A stretch of 15,649 nucleotides of DNA, from the NCBI GenBank assembly GCA_964444795.1, contig CAYUIQ010000214.1:1-15649 (forward strand), given 5' to 3'. Position 1 is the stretch's first letter. Every line of letters starts with the position of its first letter. This DNA comes from JABMRP01 sp964444795 (lineage in GTDB: Bacteria > Planctomycetota > Planctomycetia > Pirellulales > Thermoguttaceae). This document shows, piece after piece, positions 6,133-13,899 of this stretch. The notes under the pieces are model-generated. The model searched no databases. It saw nothing but the letters and a program-made list of their open reading frames with translations, and had not been told where the DNA came from. The translations under genes and the position numbers were made by a program.

Positions 6133-7713
6133 CTACATCACCGCGAAGTAGTTTTCCACGGCGAAGTCGAAGAAGTCGTTGGTCAGTTCCATCGGCAGCT
6201 TCTTGTAGGCGCAGTAGTTGCGAATCTGTAGCAACAGGTCGCGGGGTTGACAGCAGCGGAAGGGACGGTCGACGGCCCGATAGTGGTTGGCGATCAGGTA
6301 GTCGATCGGCTCCTTGCGATGCTCGAAGCCGAGCAGCTTGGACATCATCACGAATAGCTCGCGGAACTCCGCTTCCGTGGGATCGACGGCCTCGATCTTG
6401 TAGGGAATCCGCCGCAGAAACGCCTCGTCGACCAGATCGCGGGGCTCGAGGTTGGTCGAGAAGATCAACAGCTCGTCGAACGGCACGCTGATCTTCTTGC
6501 CGCTGGCCAGATTGAGGAAGTCGTAGCGTTTTTCCAGGGGTACGATCCACCGGTTGAGCAGGTCGTCGACGCTCATCCGCTGCCGGCCGAAGTCGTCGAT
6601 CACGAACGTGCCGCAGTTGGCCTTCAGTTGCAGCGGCGCTTCGCTGATGCCGGTCGTCCGGTCAATGGTCACTTCCAACGACGACATCGTTAGCTCGCCG
6701 CCGGCGACGATCGTGGGCCGGCGAATGCGGACCCATCGCTTGTCGATTTTCCGCTGGTCGAGCAACCCGTCGTCGTCGTCGGGCGGTGTTTCCTCGTGGT
6801 TGATGGGATCGAAGAGCCGGATGATCTCGCCGTCGACGCCGATGGTGCGCGGGATCCAGATGTGTTGCCCAAAGGCAATCGTCACCCGCTCGGCGATGCT
6901 CGTCTTGCCGTTGCCGGGAGGGCCGAAGAGAAACAGGCCGCGGCCGGAGTTGATGGCCGGTCCCAGACGGTCGAACATTTCCGAGCTGATCAGCAGATCG
7001 GCAAACGCGCGCCGCAGGTCGTCGGGCGTGGGATGTTGCCCGGCCAGCGATTGGGCCGTCACGCTGGTGACGTAATCCTCCAGCGAAACGGGGGCCGAGC
7101 CGAAGTAGCTGCACTGCGAGGCATAGCGACGAGCCCGTTCCCGGCCGACGTCGGTCAACTGGTATTGGTAGTCGTTCATCGGGGCCGCGCCGCGGTGGAC
7201 GACCAGTTGATCACTCTTCATCTGGTGGAGCAGGTCGTTGACCGGTGTGAAGGTGAGCTTCACTTCCTCGGCGATGCCCCGGCCCGGCGCGTCGCCCCGG
7301 GCCAAGAGATATTTCAGGATCAACGCCTCGACTTCCGTATCCGTCAGACTGGCCTCGCGAAAGGTGGCCGGTTCTTCGGGAAAGAAGGTGTCGTCCGGCG
7401 TCTTGGTTTGGCCGGAAGCCGGTTCGGGCGGTGCCTGTGCCGGTGGCTCAACCGCGGGAAGCGACGGTTCGGGAGGTGCCTGTTTGCCGGACGGCTCCGC
7501 GGGCGGCGGGGCCGCGTTGTCCGGATCGGACTCCGTCGCGGGAACGCTGGCCAGATTGTTGATCCGGTCGAACAACTGGTCGAGTTTTTCGTCCTTGGCT
7601 TCTTCCTCGGGCTGTTCCGGCTCGGTGGCGGCCAGGGCATCCCAATCGTTGGCGCCTCCGGCGGTGCCTTGAGCCAAACGTTGTAGTAGATTTTCTTGAT
7701 CCGAACCGGCCAT
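6133..7713 (-). CDS. AAA+ ATPase with N-terminal winged-helix-like domain
   Basis: A cytoplasmic 526-residue ATPase of unknown target. Residues 1-60 are acidic and helical, and 61-118 form a Pro/Glu/Ala-rich flexible linker. Residues 122-197 resemble a winged helix: TDTEVEALILKYLL, then GIAEEVKLTFTPVNDLLHQM, then YQLTDVGRERARRY. The AAA+ module follows: Walker A GPPGNGKT (264-271), Walker B FVIDD (370-374), sensor 1 STN (419-421), a likely arginine finger at Arg434-Arg435, and a sensor-2-like QPRDLL (489-494). An acidic insert, PPDDDD (310-315), lies between Walker A and B. The frame remains open far upstream as a shadow of the next gene; I start at 7713 because the signature N-terminus begins there and GGAG sits 11 bases upstream. 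It resembles AAA ATPases seen in planctomycetes without assigned function. There is no VWA partner gene beside it, so a MoxR-type system is not supported. Confidence 0.85.
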   Translation of the reverse strand: MAGSDQENLLQRLAQGTAGGANDWDALAATEPEQPEEEAKDEKLDQLFDRINNLASVPATESDPDNAAPPPAEPSGKQAPPEPSLPAVEPPAQAPPEPASGQTKTPDDTFFPEEPATFREASLTDTEVEALILKYLLARGDAPGRGIAEEVKLTFTPVNDLLHQMKSDQLVVHRGAAPMNDYQYQLTDVGRERARRYASQCSYFGSAPVSLEDYVTSVTAQSLAGQHPTPDDLRRAFADLLISSEMFDRLGPAINSGRGLFLFGPPGNGKTSIAERVTIAFGQHIWIPRTIGVDGEIIRLFDPINHEETPPDDDDGLLDQRKIDKRWVRIRRPTIVAGGELTMSSLEVTIDRTTGISEAPLQLKANCGTFVIDDFGRQRMSVDDLLNRWIVPLEKRYDFLNLASGKKISVPFDELLIFSTNLEPRDLVDEAFLRRIPYKIEAVDPTEAEFRELFVMMSKLLGFEHRKEPIDYLIANHYRAVDRPFRCCQPRDLLLQIRNYCAYKKLPMELTNDFFDFAVENYFAVM

Positions 7714-7853
7714 GAGTGGTTCAACTCCGGGGGAAACCTGTGTTACTAACCTCAACCCAAATCTAGGTCTCCCCAATCCACGGGTCAAACGGGCGTCAGG
7801 TGCCGGCGGAAGTATCGGATCGACCGATCGTAGCGATTGGATGCGGGAGTCCG

Positions 7854-7876
7854 AAAATGGGGACAGTCCCCGTTTT
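7854..7876 (-). terminator. Hairpin after the OpgC-like gene
   Basis: Bases 7854-7863 pair with 7867-7876 (stem AAAA-T-GGGGA / TCCCC-G-TTTT, one wobble) around the loop CAG. It begins 11 bases beyond the OpgC-like stop codon. Read leftward the stem ends in ATTTTC, so it can serve as an intrinsic terminator. The GGGGACAGTCCCC core is also a motif I recall as a dispersed repeat in several bacterial groups. Confidence 0.65.
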
Positions 7877-7886
7877 TCACTTCCGT

Positions 7887-8999
7887 TTACAGTTTGACGC
7901 GGCGCCGCGGCAGCCGGCCGTATCTGGCAACCAGATCCAGCGCGGCCAACTCGGCCGCCCAGATTGTCAGATTCGCGGGAAATCCCAGGTCGGTCTTGAG
8001 GATCGCCGCTTTCAGTGCGTAGTCGAGAAGGACCGAAACAACGAACACGGTCAGGCTTCGGCGACCGAACATCACGATCCAGCGCACGACGGACCAATCG
8101 ACCAGACGATCCCAGAACCGGACCGTCAGGAGCCCGATCAGCGCCATCTGCAAGCCCACGTAGCCCAGCCGGGCGATCGACAGCGGATGACGCGAGAAGT
8201 CGAGCGATTGGGGGAGTGTGTCGCTGGGGATACGGCCGGACAAAACAGCCAGGCGGTAGGCAAACACCAACGCGAATCCCCCGAGACACGCCGCCATGCA
8301 CAGGCGGAAGTTCTTCTGCCCCCAGGCGGTGATCGCCTCGAAACGTCCGCCCAACAGCAGACCGAGTACGAACACGAGTTGCCAGGTATTGAAATCGAAC
8401 GCCCCGTGACGGTTCAACTCCAGCGATGCCGCCCATGAGAACCTGCCGTCGGTCGCGAGATTGCCCGCCAGATAGACCGCCATGCTCAAGGCCAGCAAGG
8501 CCCCGCGGCCAAACGCGCGCTGCACGCCGAGAAAGATCGGTGTAGCGGCGAAAAGGAAGACAAACACCGAGAGGATGTCGCCCAAGTAGGGTTGATACTC
8601 CATCAGGAAGACGGCCCGGACCCAATCCGGCCCGGTGGCGGTCTCTTCGCTGCCTGGCGCGTTAAAGATGAGCCCCAGGGCCACAACGACGGCGTAGTGC
8701 AGGAGCAACAGTTGTATCGCCCGGCGGAGGTAGTGGGTTACCCGTACCGAACGTTGGGCATACTTGGCGGCGCCGAGCCCGATCACCAGCCCGGCCACCA
8801 GGACGAACCCCTCGGCGACGAAATTGAACGTCTGGATCACGCCGAAGGAGAACCAGGTCGGATACGAGGGATCGGTCAACAGGTGCCACGAGACCATGCC
8901 AAAAATGCACAGGCCCCGCCAGAAATCGATCCGCTCGTCGCGGCCGGCACCGGGGGTCCGGAGGGTGACGTCGCCGGTCGGTTGCTCGCCTTGGTTCAT
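7887..8999 (-). CDS. OpgC-like integral membrane acyltransferase
   Basis: A 370-residue membrane protein with about ten hydrophobic segments. The opening motif DERIDFWRGLCIFGMVSWHL (21-40) matches the start of OpgC/acyltransferase-3 proteins, with His39 at the position usually considered catalytic. EGFVLVAGLVIGLG (63-76) corresponds to the OpgC 'E-x-F-x-F-x-S-G' segment, and FNTWQLVFVLGLLLG (203-217) is the most diagnostic OpgC stretch; FGRRSLTVFVVSVLLDY (311-327) matches the late 'GR-SL-VF' element. In proteobacteria OpgC adds succinyl groups to periplasmic glucans. Planctomycetes are not known to me to make those glucans, so here it more likely acylates another exported glycan. There are no glucan-synthesis genes (opgGH) in the window. 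It lies 69 bases downstream of the propeller gene, with a hairpin between them, and terminates before the ATPase gene. Confidence 0.75.
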   Translation of the reverse strand: MNQGEQPTGDVTLRTPGAGRDERIDFWRGLCIFGMVSWHLLTDPSYPTWFSFGVIQTFNFVAEGFVLVAGLVIGLGAAKYAQRSVRVTHYLRRAIQLLLLHYAVVVALGLIFNAPGSEETATGPDWVRAVFLMEYQPYLGDILSVFVFLFAATPIFLGVQRAFGRGALLALSMAVYLAGNLATDGRFSWAASLELNRHGAFDFNTWQLVFVLGLLLGGRFEAITAWGQKNFRLCMAACLGGFALVFAYRLAVLSGRIPSDTLPQSLDFSRHPLSIARLGYVGLQMALIGLLTVRFWDRLVDWSVVRWIVMFGRRSLTVFVVSVLLDYALKAAILKTDLGFPANLTIWAAELAALDLVARYGRLPRRRVKL

Positions 9000-9026
9000 C
9001 GGCCGCGCCTTTACTGGTCATCCACG

Positions 9027-9064
9027 GAGCCGGTTTCCCCGCCAGGGACGAGTCCCCCCGGCTC
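9027..9064 (-). terminator. Branched hairpin between propeller and acyltransferase genes
   Basis: GAGCCGG (9027-9033) pairs with CCGGCTC (9058-9064), and inside it GGGA (9045-9048) pairs with TCCC (9053-9056). The structure starts five bases beyond the propeller stop codon and fills most of the 69-base gap. There is no T-run, so it may attenuate, protect the RNA end, or be a dispersed repeat. Confidence 0.4.
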
Positions 9065-9068
9065 GCGT

Positions 9069-10724
9069 TCACTTCGATTCGGAGCCAATGGCGTAGAGAT
9101 AAGTTGTGGCGGAGAAGTAGAGCACGCCGTTGGCGACCACCGGCGAGGTGTAAATTGTGGTGCCCATGTTGAGTTCCTCGGCCAGGATTTCCATCTCCCG
9201 TGAAAGGCGGAAGATGGTCACGTCGCCATCGGTATCGACGATAAACACCTTGCCGTCGACCACCAGGGGCGAACTCCAGCACCCCGACATCATGTCGTAA
9301 TTCCAAAGCGGTTTGCCGGTGGCCGCGTCGAGACAGAGAAACAGCCCGCTGCCGTCGGCCAGGAATAGCAGGCCGTCCTTCACCGCCACGGTACCCATCG
9401 TGCGATGCAGCGTTTCCTCGAAGCGGAACTTGCCGTCGCCGTTGGCGTCGTGGCGGTCGAAGTGCCAGAGGAGGGCCGAGTTGGGGTTGTCCCGGGCGAC
9501 TTCGCCCTGCTCGGGATCGACCGCCTGGATGCGACGCATCGGCAAGGGTTTGCCGTCGGCGTCCACGGCCAAATGCGGGCTGACGTCGCCGCGGCGCGTG
9601 GGATCGATACACCAGAGATCGCCCTCCCCCTCACCGTACTCCGGGTCCGTACCCGTGGCGATGTACACGCGTCCCTGGTGAATCACCGGCGTGGCAAGGA
9701 TGCTGTTCCGATCGCCCCGGCCGCCGTGAATCCACTTCGACTCCTTGGAATTGCAGTCGAACTTCCAGAGCAGTTGGGCCCGGCCGTCGGCGGTTCTCTC
9801 GGCCAGGAAGCTGTAGAGCCAGCCGTCGCCGCCGGGAAAGATCGCCTGGGGTACTCCTCCGAGCACGCCACAGGCAGGCGAACCCCACTGCCCGTGCAGG
9901 ATGTTTTTCCCCGGTGAGGCGTCGGCCCAAACGACCTTGCCCGTCTTCTTCTCCAAGGCCAGAAAACTGGGTGCCTCGGGCGCCGGGACCACTTCGTGCT
10001 CGTCCTCGTCGACACCGTTGGACGTGACGACGAATAGCAGATCGCCCATCGCGGTGACCGAACAGGCAGCCATGTTGTGCTGCCGGACACCCAGTTCGCC
10101 CATCATGTCGAACACCCAAACGACGTCCGCCTCATCGACGGCCGTGTGCTTCTCATCGGTCACCGGGCCGTCGTTCGTGCCGTCGCGAAACCCCTGGGTA
10201 TCGAGGCAGACGACTTCACCCCGATTGGAAACGAACCACATCCGATCGCCCTCGACCAAGGCGGCGCAGCAGATCCCCTGGTCGGGCCAATCGTGCGCGC
10301 GGCCCGAGGCCAATTTCGGCGCCGAATACTGCCAGAGAAATTTTCCGTCGCTTTCGGCGAAACAGAGCATACAGCCGAGATCGATCTCCGCGGGCAACCG
10401 CTTCAACCGGCCGCCGGCGTTGTTGGTGGCCACGAAGACCTTGCCGCCGGCGATCACGGGACTGCCGTACGCGTTGCTCCCCAGCTTGGCGACCCACTTG
10501 ATGCCCTCGGCCTCGTCGCCCTTCCACAAACCCGTTTGCCAGTCCAACTCACCGGCGTTCCAGATTTTCGGGATATTCCGGGCTTGCGGGGTATTGTTTC
10601 GTAGCGACGAACCACCCCATTGCGGCCAGTCACCCGAAACAGGGGGTGCCGGGGCGGGTTCCGCCGCAAACGTGGCAACGACAACGGCAAAGGGAACGAC
10701 GAAGAGCATACGCGATATTCTCAT
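9069..10724 (-). CDS. Exported PQQ-type beta-propeller protein with EF-hand loop
   Basis: A 551-residue secreted protein of the PQQ-binding-repeat/BamB-like propeller class. Its biochemical role is unknown; most planctomycete members lack evidence of bound PQQ. The signal peptide is 1-21 (FVVPFAVVVATFAAE). The motif DWPQWGGSSLRNNT (32-45) is the usual start of the domain. Repeated blades appear as W-x(n)-GSPV-x-GGKVFVATNN (87-102), CLD-x(n), ATPVIHQGRVYIATG (344-358), GLLFLADGSGLFLCLDAATGKPLW (451-474), WSSPLVVDGKVFIVDTDGD (483-501) and TSPVVANGVLYFSA (526-539). Between blades, DANGDGKFRFEE (426-437) is a textbook 12-residue EF-hand calcium loop. An open frame continues upstream, but residues before 10724 look like noise and GGAG lies about a dozen bases before this ATG. 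Quinoprotein dehydrogenases are longer and carry haem or catalytic motifs not seen here. Confidence 0.88.
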   Translation of the reverse strand: MRISRMLFVVPFAVVVATFAAEPAPAPPVSGDWPQWGGSSLRNNTPQARNIPKIWNAGELDWQTGLWKGDEAEGIKWVAKLGSNAYGSPVIAGGKVFVATNNAGGRLKRLPAEIDLGCMLCFAESDGKFLWQYSAPKLASGRAHDWPDQGICCAALVEGDRMWFVSNRGEVVCLDTQGFRDGTNDGPVTDEKHTAVDEADVVWVFDMMGELGVRQHNMAACSVTAMGDLLFVVTSNGVDEDEHEVVPAPEAPSFLALEKKTGKVVWADASPGKNILHGQWGSPACGVLGGVPQAIFPGGDGWLYSFLAERTADGRAQLLWKFDCNSKESKWIHGGRGDRNSILATPVIHQGRVYIATGTDPEYGEGEGDLWCIDPTRRGDVSPHLAVDADGKPLPMRRIQAVDPEQGEVARDNPNSALLWHFDRHDANGDGKFRFEETLHRTMGTVAVKDGLLFLADGSGLFLCLDAATGKPLWNYDMMSGCWSSPLVVDGKVFIVDTDGDVTIFRLSREMEILAEELNMGTTIYTSPVVANGVLYFSATTYLYAIGSESK

Positions 10725-10822
10725 GGCGGGAGGTATCTCCAAGTTGTCCGGTGGGAACAGAAGCAGGGGGTGGTGGAAGGGGATAATATCGGTGGGACGG
10801 TCAGAAACACGGCTATCGTCCA

Positions 10823-10831
10823 AGTATAGCA
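10823..10831 (-). promoter_or_regulatory. Candidate extended -10 promoter for the propeller gene
   Basis: Read leftward the bases are TGC-TATACT, an extended -10 element (TGN before a box matching five of six consensus positions). The -35 region (TTCGCC, 18 bases upstream) is poor, which is typical for extended -10 promoters. Transcription would begin near 10815, giving a leader of about 90 bases. Confidence 0.35.
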
Positions 10832-10992
10832 GACCCCGGACGGGCAGGCGAACGTGGCAATGTCGTCTGGCGGAAGCCCTTGGAATGACGTATGCTTGGG
10901 GCGGCGATGCCGGATTGCCCCTGGCGCTTGCAATCGGCCGCCCCACGAGGAACAATAGAACGACAGCCCCGAGCGAGGACATCCCTTGGAAT

Positions 10993-11024
10993 GGGGGGCC
11001 GGCGCGTTTTGCCGGTCGCACCCC
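10993..11024. other. Strong GC hairpin in the adaptor gene leader
   Basis: GGCCGGC (10997-11003) pairs with GCCGGTC (11011-11017, one wobble) around a seven-base loop ending in TTTT. After a three-base bulge, GGGG (10993-10996) pairs with CCCC (11021-11024). It lies about 125 bases before the adaptor start codon. It could act in the mRNA leader or be a dispersed repeat; there is no T-run after it. Confidence 0.4.
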
Positions 11025-11150
11025 CGACGATTGCCTCGCGCAAGATCCACCCGACTCCGCTCTCCCGTTACCCGATCCATGGCCACCGGCACGGCACCCG
11101 CCGCCGTGGCACCCGCAATTTTCGCCCCTTGGTTGGAAGGAAGCTACCGA

Positions 11151-12680
11151 ATGATTCAACGCAGCCTGATGTTCGCCCTGTTTGCCTGCCTGATCGCATC
11201 GCGACTGATCGCCGCCGATCCGCCCAAGACCGATGCTTCCAAAGCCGCGGCCGAAGAGAAAGCAAAGCCGGCGGCCGAAGAAGCCGAGAAGCCCGCGACC
11301 AAAGCGAAAGAAGAATCCAAAACGGTAAAGGTGAAAGCCGAGCCGATGAAGATTGAACTGGCCCTGGACGGGAAGTTCGAGGCCCAGGTCATGGCCGATG
11401 TTGTGCTGCGTCCAGAGAAATGGGCCACCCTGAAAGTCGTCTCCGCCGTGGCCGAAGGTACCCGGGTGAAAAAGGGCCAGGTGATCGTGCGGTTGGACCT
11501 CAAAGGAATCGACGACGGGATCGCCGACTTGCGGACCGAGTTGAAGCTGGCCGACCTGGCGCTGATCGAAGCCGAAGCGGAACTGGCCTTGCTTGAGGCA
11601 AACACTCCCCTCGACCTGAAGGAAGCCCAGCGGTCCGAGCAATTCGCCCGAGAAGATCTAAAGCGATACCTGGCGGTCGACCTGCCGATGAGCAAGCGAG
11701 CGGCCGACTTCTCCCTGAAGAGCGCCAAGGATCGCTTGGAATACCAGATGGAAGAGCTGCGCCAGTTGGAGAAAATGTACGCGGCCGATGAACTGACCGA
11801 GGAGACCGAGGAGATCGTGCTCAAACGGGCGCGCAACGCGGTGGAGAGCATGAAGTTCATGGTCGAGGGGGCCGAGCAGGACCACAAGCAAGCGGTCGAA
11901 GTCACCTTCCCCCGTGCGGAGGAAGCGAAACGTCTCGCCCGGGAGAAACAGGCCTTGGCCGCCCAACGCACCCGGGCCGCGATTCCACGGAAGCTGATCA
12001 CCGCGCGCATCGAACTGCAGAAGACCAAAGTAGCCCTGGCCCGAAACAAAGAGAAACTCGATAAGCTGCTGGCCGACCGGGTGACGATGAGCGTCAGGTC
12101 GCCGATCGACGGGATCGTCTACCACGGCCAGTGTTCGCGCGGCACCTGGTCCGGCGAGTCGGCCGCCGCCGATAGTCTGCGCGAGGGAGGCAGCCTGACC
12201 GCCGGAAAAGTGTTCATGACGATCGTCAACCCGCGGCCCGTCTTCTTCCACGTTGCCGTGCCGGAAAAGGAACTCCATCAGGTAACTCCGGGCCTGAAAG
12301 GAACGATCCAGCCCGTGGCGTTTCCCGAGTTGAGCTTGCCGACCGTGCTACGGAAAGTGGCGATTGTTGGCAGCAGCGACGGAAAATTTGCCGCCCAGCT
12401 CTCCGTGGCCGCCTCGCCGCAAGCCGACGCCGTGATGCCCAAGATGACCGGTAAGGCGACGCTCGTTATCTACCAGGCCAGGCAAACGCTGACCATCCCC
12501 GCCGCCGCGTTGGGAACCGAACCCTCGGGCAAGCGGCGGCATTTCGTCACCTTGCCCGGTGAAGACGGCGGCCAGAAACGGTTCGTCACGATCGGCCGGC
12601 GCGGCAGCGAAAAGGTCGAGATCCTCAAAGGCCTTGCCGAGGGCGACGAGATCATGGCCAAGCCCGCTGCGGACAAGTAA
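11151..12680 (+). CDS. HlyD/MFP-type periplasmic adaptor protein
   Basis: Resembles membrane-fusion adaptors that join an inner-membrane exporter (RND, ABC or MFS) to an outer channel. The 509-residue protein has a signal peptide (4-21, SLMFALFACLIASRLIA) cut before ADPP, with no lipobox cysteine. A Lys/Ala/Glu-rich linker follows (27-66). Lipoyl half-motifs lie at 93-116 (TLKVVSAVAEGTRVKKGQVIVRLD) and 312-325 (TMSVRSPIDGIVYH). The roughly 190 residues between them are a strongly charged alpha-helical coiled-coil hairpin. A beta-barrel region (350-450) and a C-terminal membrane-proximal region (LKGLAEGDEI) complete the fold. I start at 11151 because GAAGGAAG sits seven bases upstream and the signal peptide begins there; the frame is open further upstream without support. 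No permease gene is adjacent. The next gene starts 28 bases downstream and is probably co-transcribed. Confidence 0.85.
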   Translation: MIQRSLMFALFACLIASRLIAADPPKTDASKAAAEEKAKPAAEEAEKPATKAKEESKTVKVKAEPMKIELALDGKFEAQVMADVVLRPEKWATLKVVSAVAEGTRVKKGQVIVRLDLKGIDDGIADLRTELKLADLALIEAEAELALLEANTPLDLKEAQRSEQFAREDLKRYLAVDLPMSKRAADFSLKSAKDRLEYQMEELRQLEKMYAADELTEETEEIVLKRARNAVESMKFMVEGAEQDHKQAVEVTFPRAEEAKRLAREKQALAAQRTRAAIPRKLITARIELQKTKVALARNKEKLDKLLADRVTMSVRSPIDGIVYHGQCSRGTWSGESAAADSLREGGSLTAGKVFMTIVNPRPVFFHVAVPEKELHQVTPGLKGTIQPVAFPELSLPTVLRKVAIVGSSDGKFAAQLSVAASPQADAVMPKMTGKATLVIYQARQTLTIPAAALGTEPSGKRRHFVTLPGEDGGQKRFVTIGRRGSEKVEILKGLAEGDEIMAKPAADK

Positions 12681-12708
12681 CCTAACGCGACGAAGAACCG
12701 ATACGACC

Positions 12709-13881
12709 ATGATCCATCAGAAACTCGTCCTGCGGCCGACCGTTGCCGCGGTGCTGCTGCTTGTGTTGACAACCATCGCCGTCGCCGACCCGCCCCCGCG
12801 TCCGTTGCCCGTCGAACAGCCCGCACCGGAGAAGATCGACAAGGCAATCGATCGCGGCGTGGCGTTCTTGATCGAGCGTCAGAATCCGGACGGTTCGTGG
12901 GGATCGGCGCGTAATACCAAGGGTTTGAATATCTTCGCGCCCGTGCCTGGAGCCCATCACGCCTTTCGCACGGCAACCACCTCGCTCTGCATCTCGGCCA
13001 TGATCGAGGTGGGCGACGACGGCGAGAAGGGAACCGCCGCGTTGGATCGGAGCGAAGCGTGGCTGATCGAGAATCTTCCCCGACTTCGCCGGGCGACTCC
13101 CACGGCGCTGTACAACTCCTGGGGACACGCCTACTCGATCGGTGCCCTGGTCCGGATGTACGATCGCCGGCCCGACGACAAGGAGCGCCGCCAGCGGATC
13201 GTCGAACTGATCGAAGGGCAGATCGACATGCTCCGGCGGTACGAATGCGTCGACGGCGGCTGGTGCTACTACGACTTCAACGCCCACACGCAGCGGCCCA
13301 GCGGTTCGTCGATCAGTTTCGTCACGGCCGCGGTGCTGGTCTCGCTGGACGAAGCCCGGGGAATCGGTGTCGAGGTGCCCGACCGGTTGGTGCGTCGAGG
13401 CATTGCCTCGATCTTGCGGCAGCGCAAGGGAGATTTCACCTATTGCTACGGCGAGTATCTCAAGTATCAGCCCGCTCGCGGCATCAATCGCCCCGGCGGC
13501 AGTCTGGGGCGTTCACAGGCGTGCAACGTGGCCTTGCGACTCTGGGACGACGAGGCGATCACCGACGACGTTCTGAACGTTTGGCTCGACCGGCTCTTCG
13601 CTCGCAACCTCTGGCTCGACATGGGCCGCAAGCGTCCGGTCCCCCACGAATCGTGGTTCGCCGTGGCCGGCTATTTCTTCTATTTCGGCCACTACTACGC
13701 GGCCCATTGCATCGACCAGTTACCTTCCGATGAGCGAGCCGCCCATCAGGACCAGTTGGCCCAGATTCTGCTCCGTCTACAAGAGAAGGACGGTTGCTGG
13801 TGGGACTACCCCCTCTACGACTACCATCAACCCTACGGCACGGCCTACGCCCTGATGTCGCTGGCCCGCTGCCGGCGATAA
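12709..13881 (+). CDS. Exported squalene-cyclase/prenyltransferase-repeat protein
   Basis: A 390-residue protein with an alpha/alpha-toroid fold like terpene cyclases and prenyltransferase beta subunits, but exported: residues 5-26 (KLVLRPTVAAVLLLVLTTIAVA) are a signal peptide. QW-type repeats are visible as RQNPDGSWG (57-65), CVDGGWCYYDF (180-190) and QEKDGCWWDYP (358-367), with helix pairs between them. The DxDD acid motif of squalene-hopene cyclase is not apparent, so terpene cyclisation is unlikely; binding of a lipid, peptide or glycan is more plausible. Such 'prenyltransferase/squalene oxidase repeat' proteins are common and uncharacterised in planctomycetes. The gene follows the adaptor gene by 28 bases with only a weak ribosome site (GAAG), which suggests co-transcription and perhaps translational coupling. 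It ends just before the REPIN-like element. Confidence 0.82.
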   Translation: MIHQKLVLRPTVAAVLLLVLTTIAVADPPPRPLPVEQPAPEKIDKAIDRGVAFLIERQNPDGSWGSARNTKGLNIFAPVPGAHHAFRTATTSLCISAMIEVGDDGEKGTAALDRSEAWLIENLPRLRRATPTALYNSWGHAYSIGALVRMYDRRPDDKERRQRIVELIEGQIDMLRRYECVDGGWCYYDFNAHTQRPSGSSISFVTAAVLVSLDEARGIGVEVPDRLVRRGIASILRQRKGDFTYCYGEYLKYQPARGINRPGGSLGRSQACNVALRLWDDEAITDDVLNVWLDRLFARNLWLDMGRKRPVPHESWFAVAGYFFYFGHYYAAHCIDQLPSDERAAHQDQLAQILLRLQEKDGCWWDYPLYDYHQPYGTAYALMSLARCRR

Positions 13882-13899
13882 GCGACCGGTCCGCATGTA

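Larger units (their letters stand above)
10725..11150. other. Divergent intergenic region with hairpins, no gene found
   Basis: The 426 bases separate the leftward propeller gene from the rightward adaptor gene. Frames through it on both strands lack ribosome sites and recognisable motifs. It contains a leftward extended -10 promoter candidate, a strong GC hairpin at 10993-11024, a longer-range pair GGGGCGGC (10898-10905) with GCCGCCCC (10937-10944), and an 11-base direct repeat CCCTTGGAATG at 10877-10887 and 10983-10993. GAAGGAAG (11136-11143) near its right end is the ribosome site for the adaptor gene. Confidence 0.55.

Noticed and set aside
5774..6550. A 258-codon minus frame covering the convergent sulfatase/ATPase ends
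   Set aside because: It is out of frame with the ATPase and antisense to the sulfatase; the Arg/Ser-rich sequence has no motif.
7714..8625. Upstream extension of the ATPase frame to 830 codons
   Set aside because: The added part overlaps the OpgC-like gene in another frame and reads as noise; the supported start is at 7713.
10986..11150. Upstream extension of the adaptor frame
   Set aside because: The Arg/Pro-rich stretch lies before a good ribosome site and a clear signal peptide at 11151, and it contains the leader hairpin.
9901..11154. A 417-codon + strand frame over the propeller gene and the divergent region
   Set aside because: Rich in Ser, Pro and Arg with no domain; mostly antisense to the propeller coding region.
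10725..11642. Upstream extension of the propeller frame to 857 codons
   Set aside because: It is Phe/Gly/Gln-rich antisense to the adaptor gene; the signal peptide starts at 10724.
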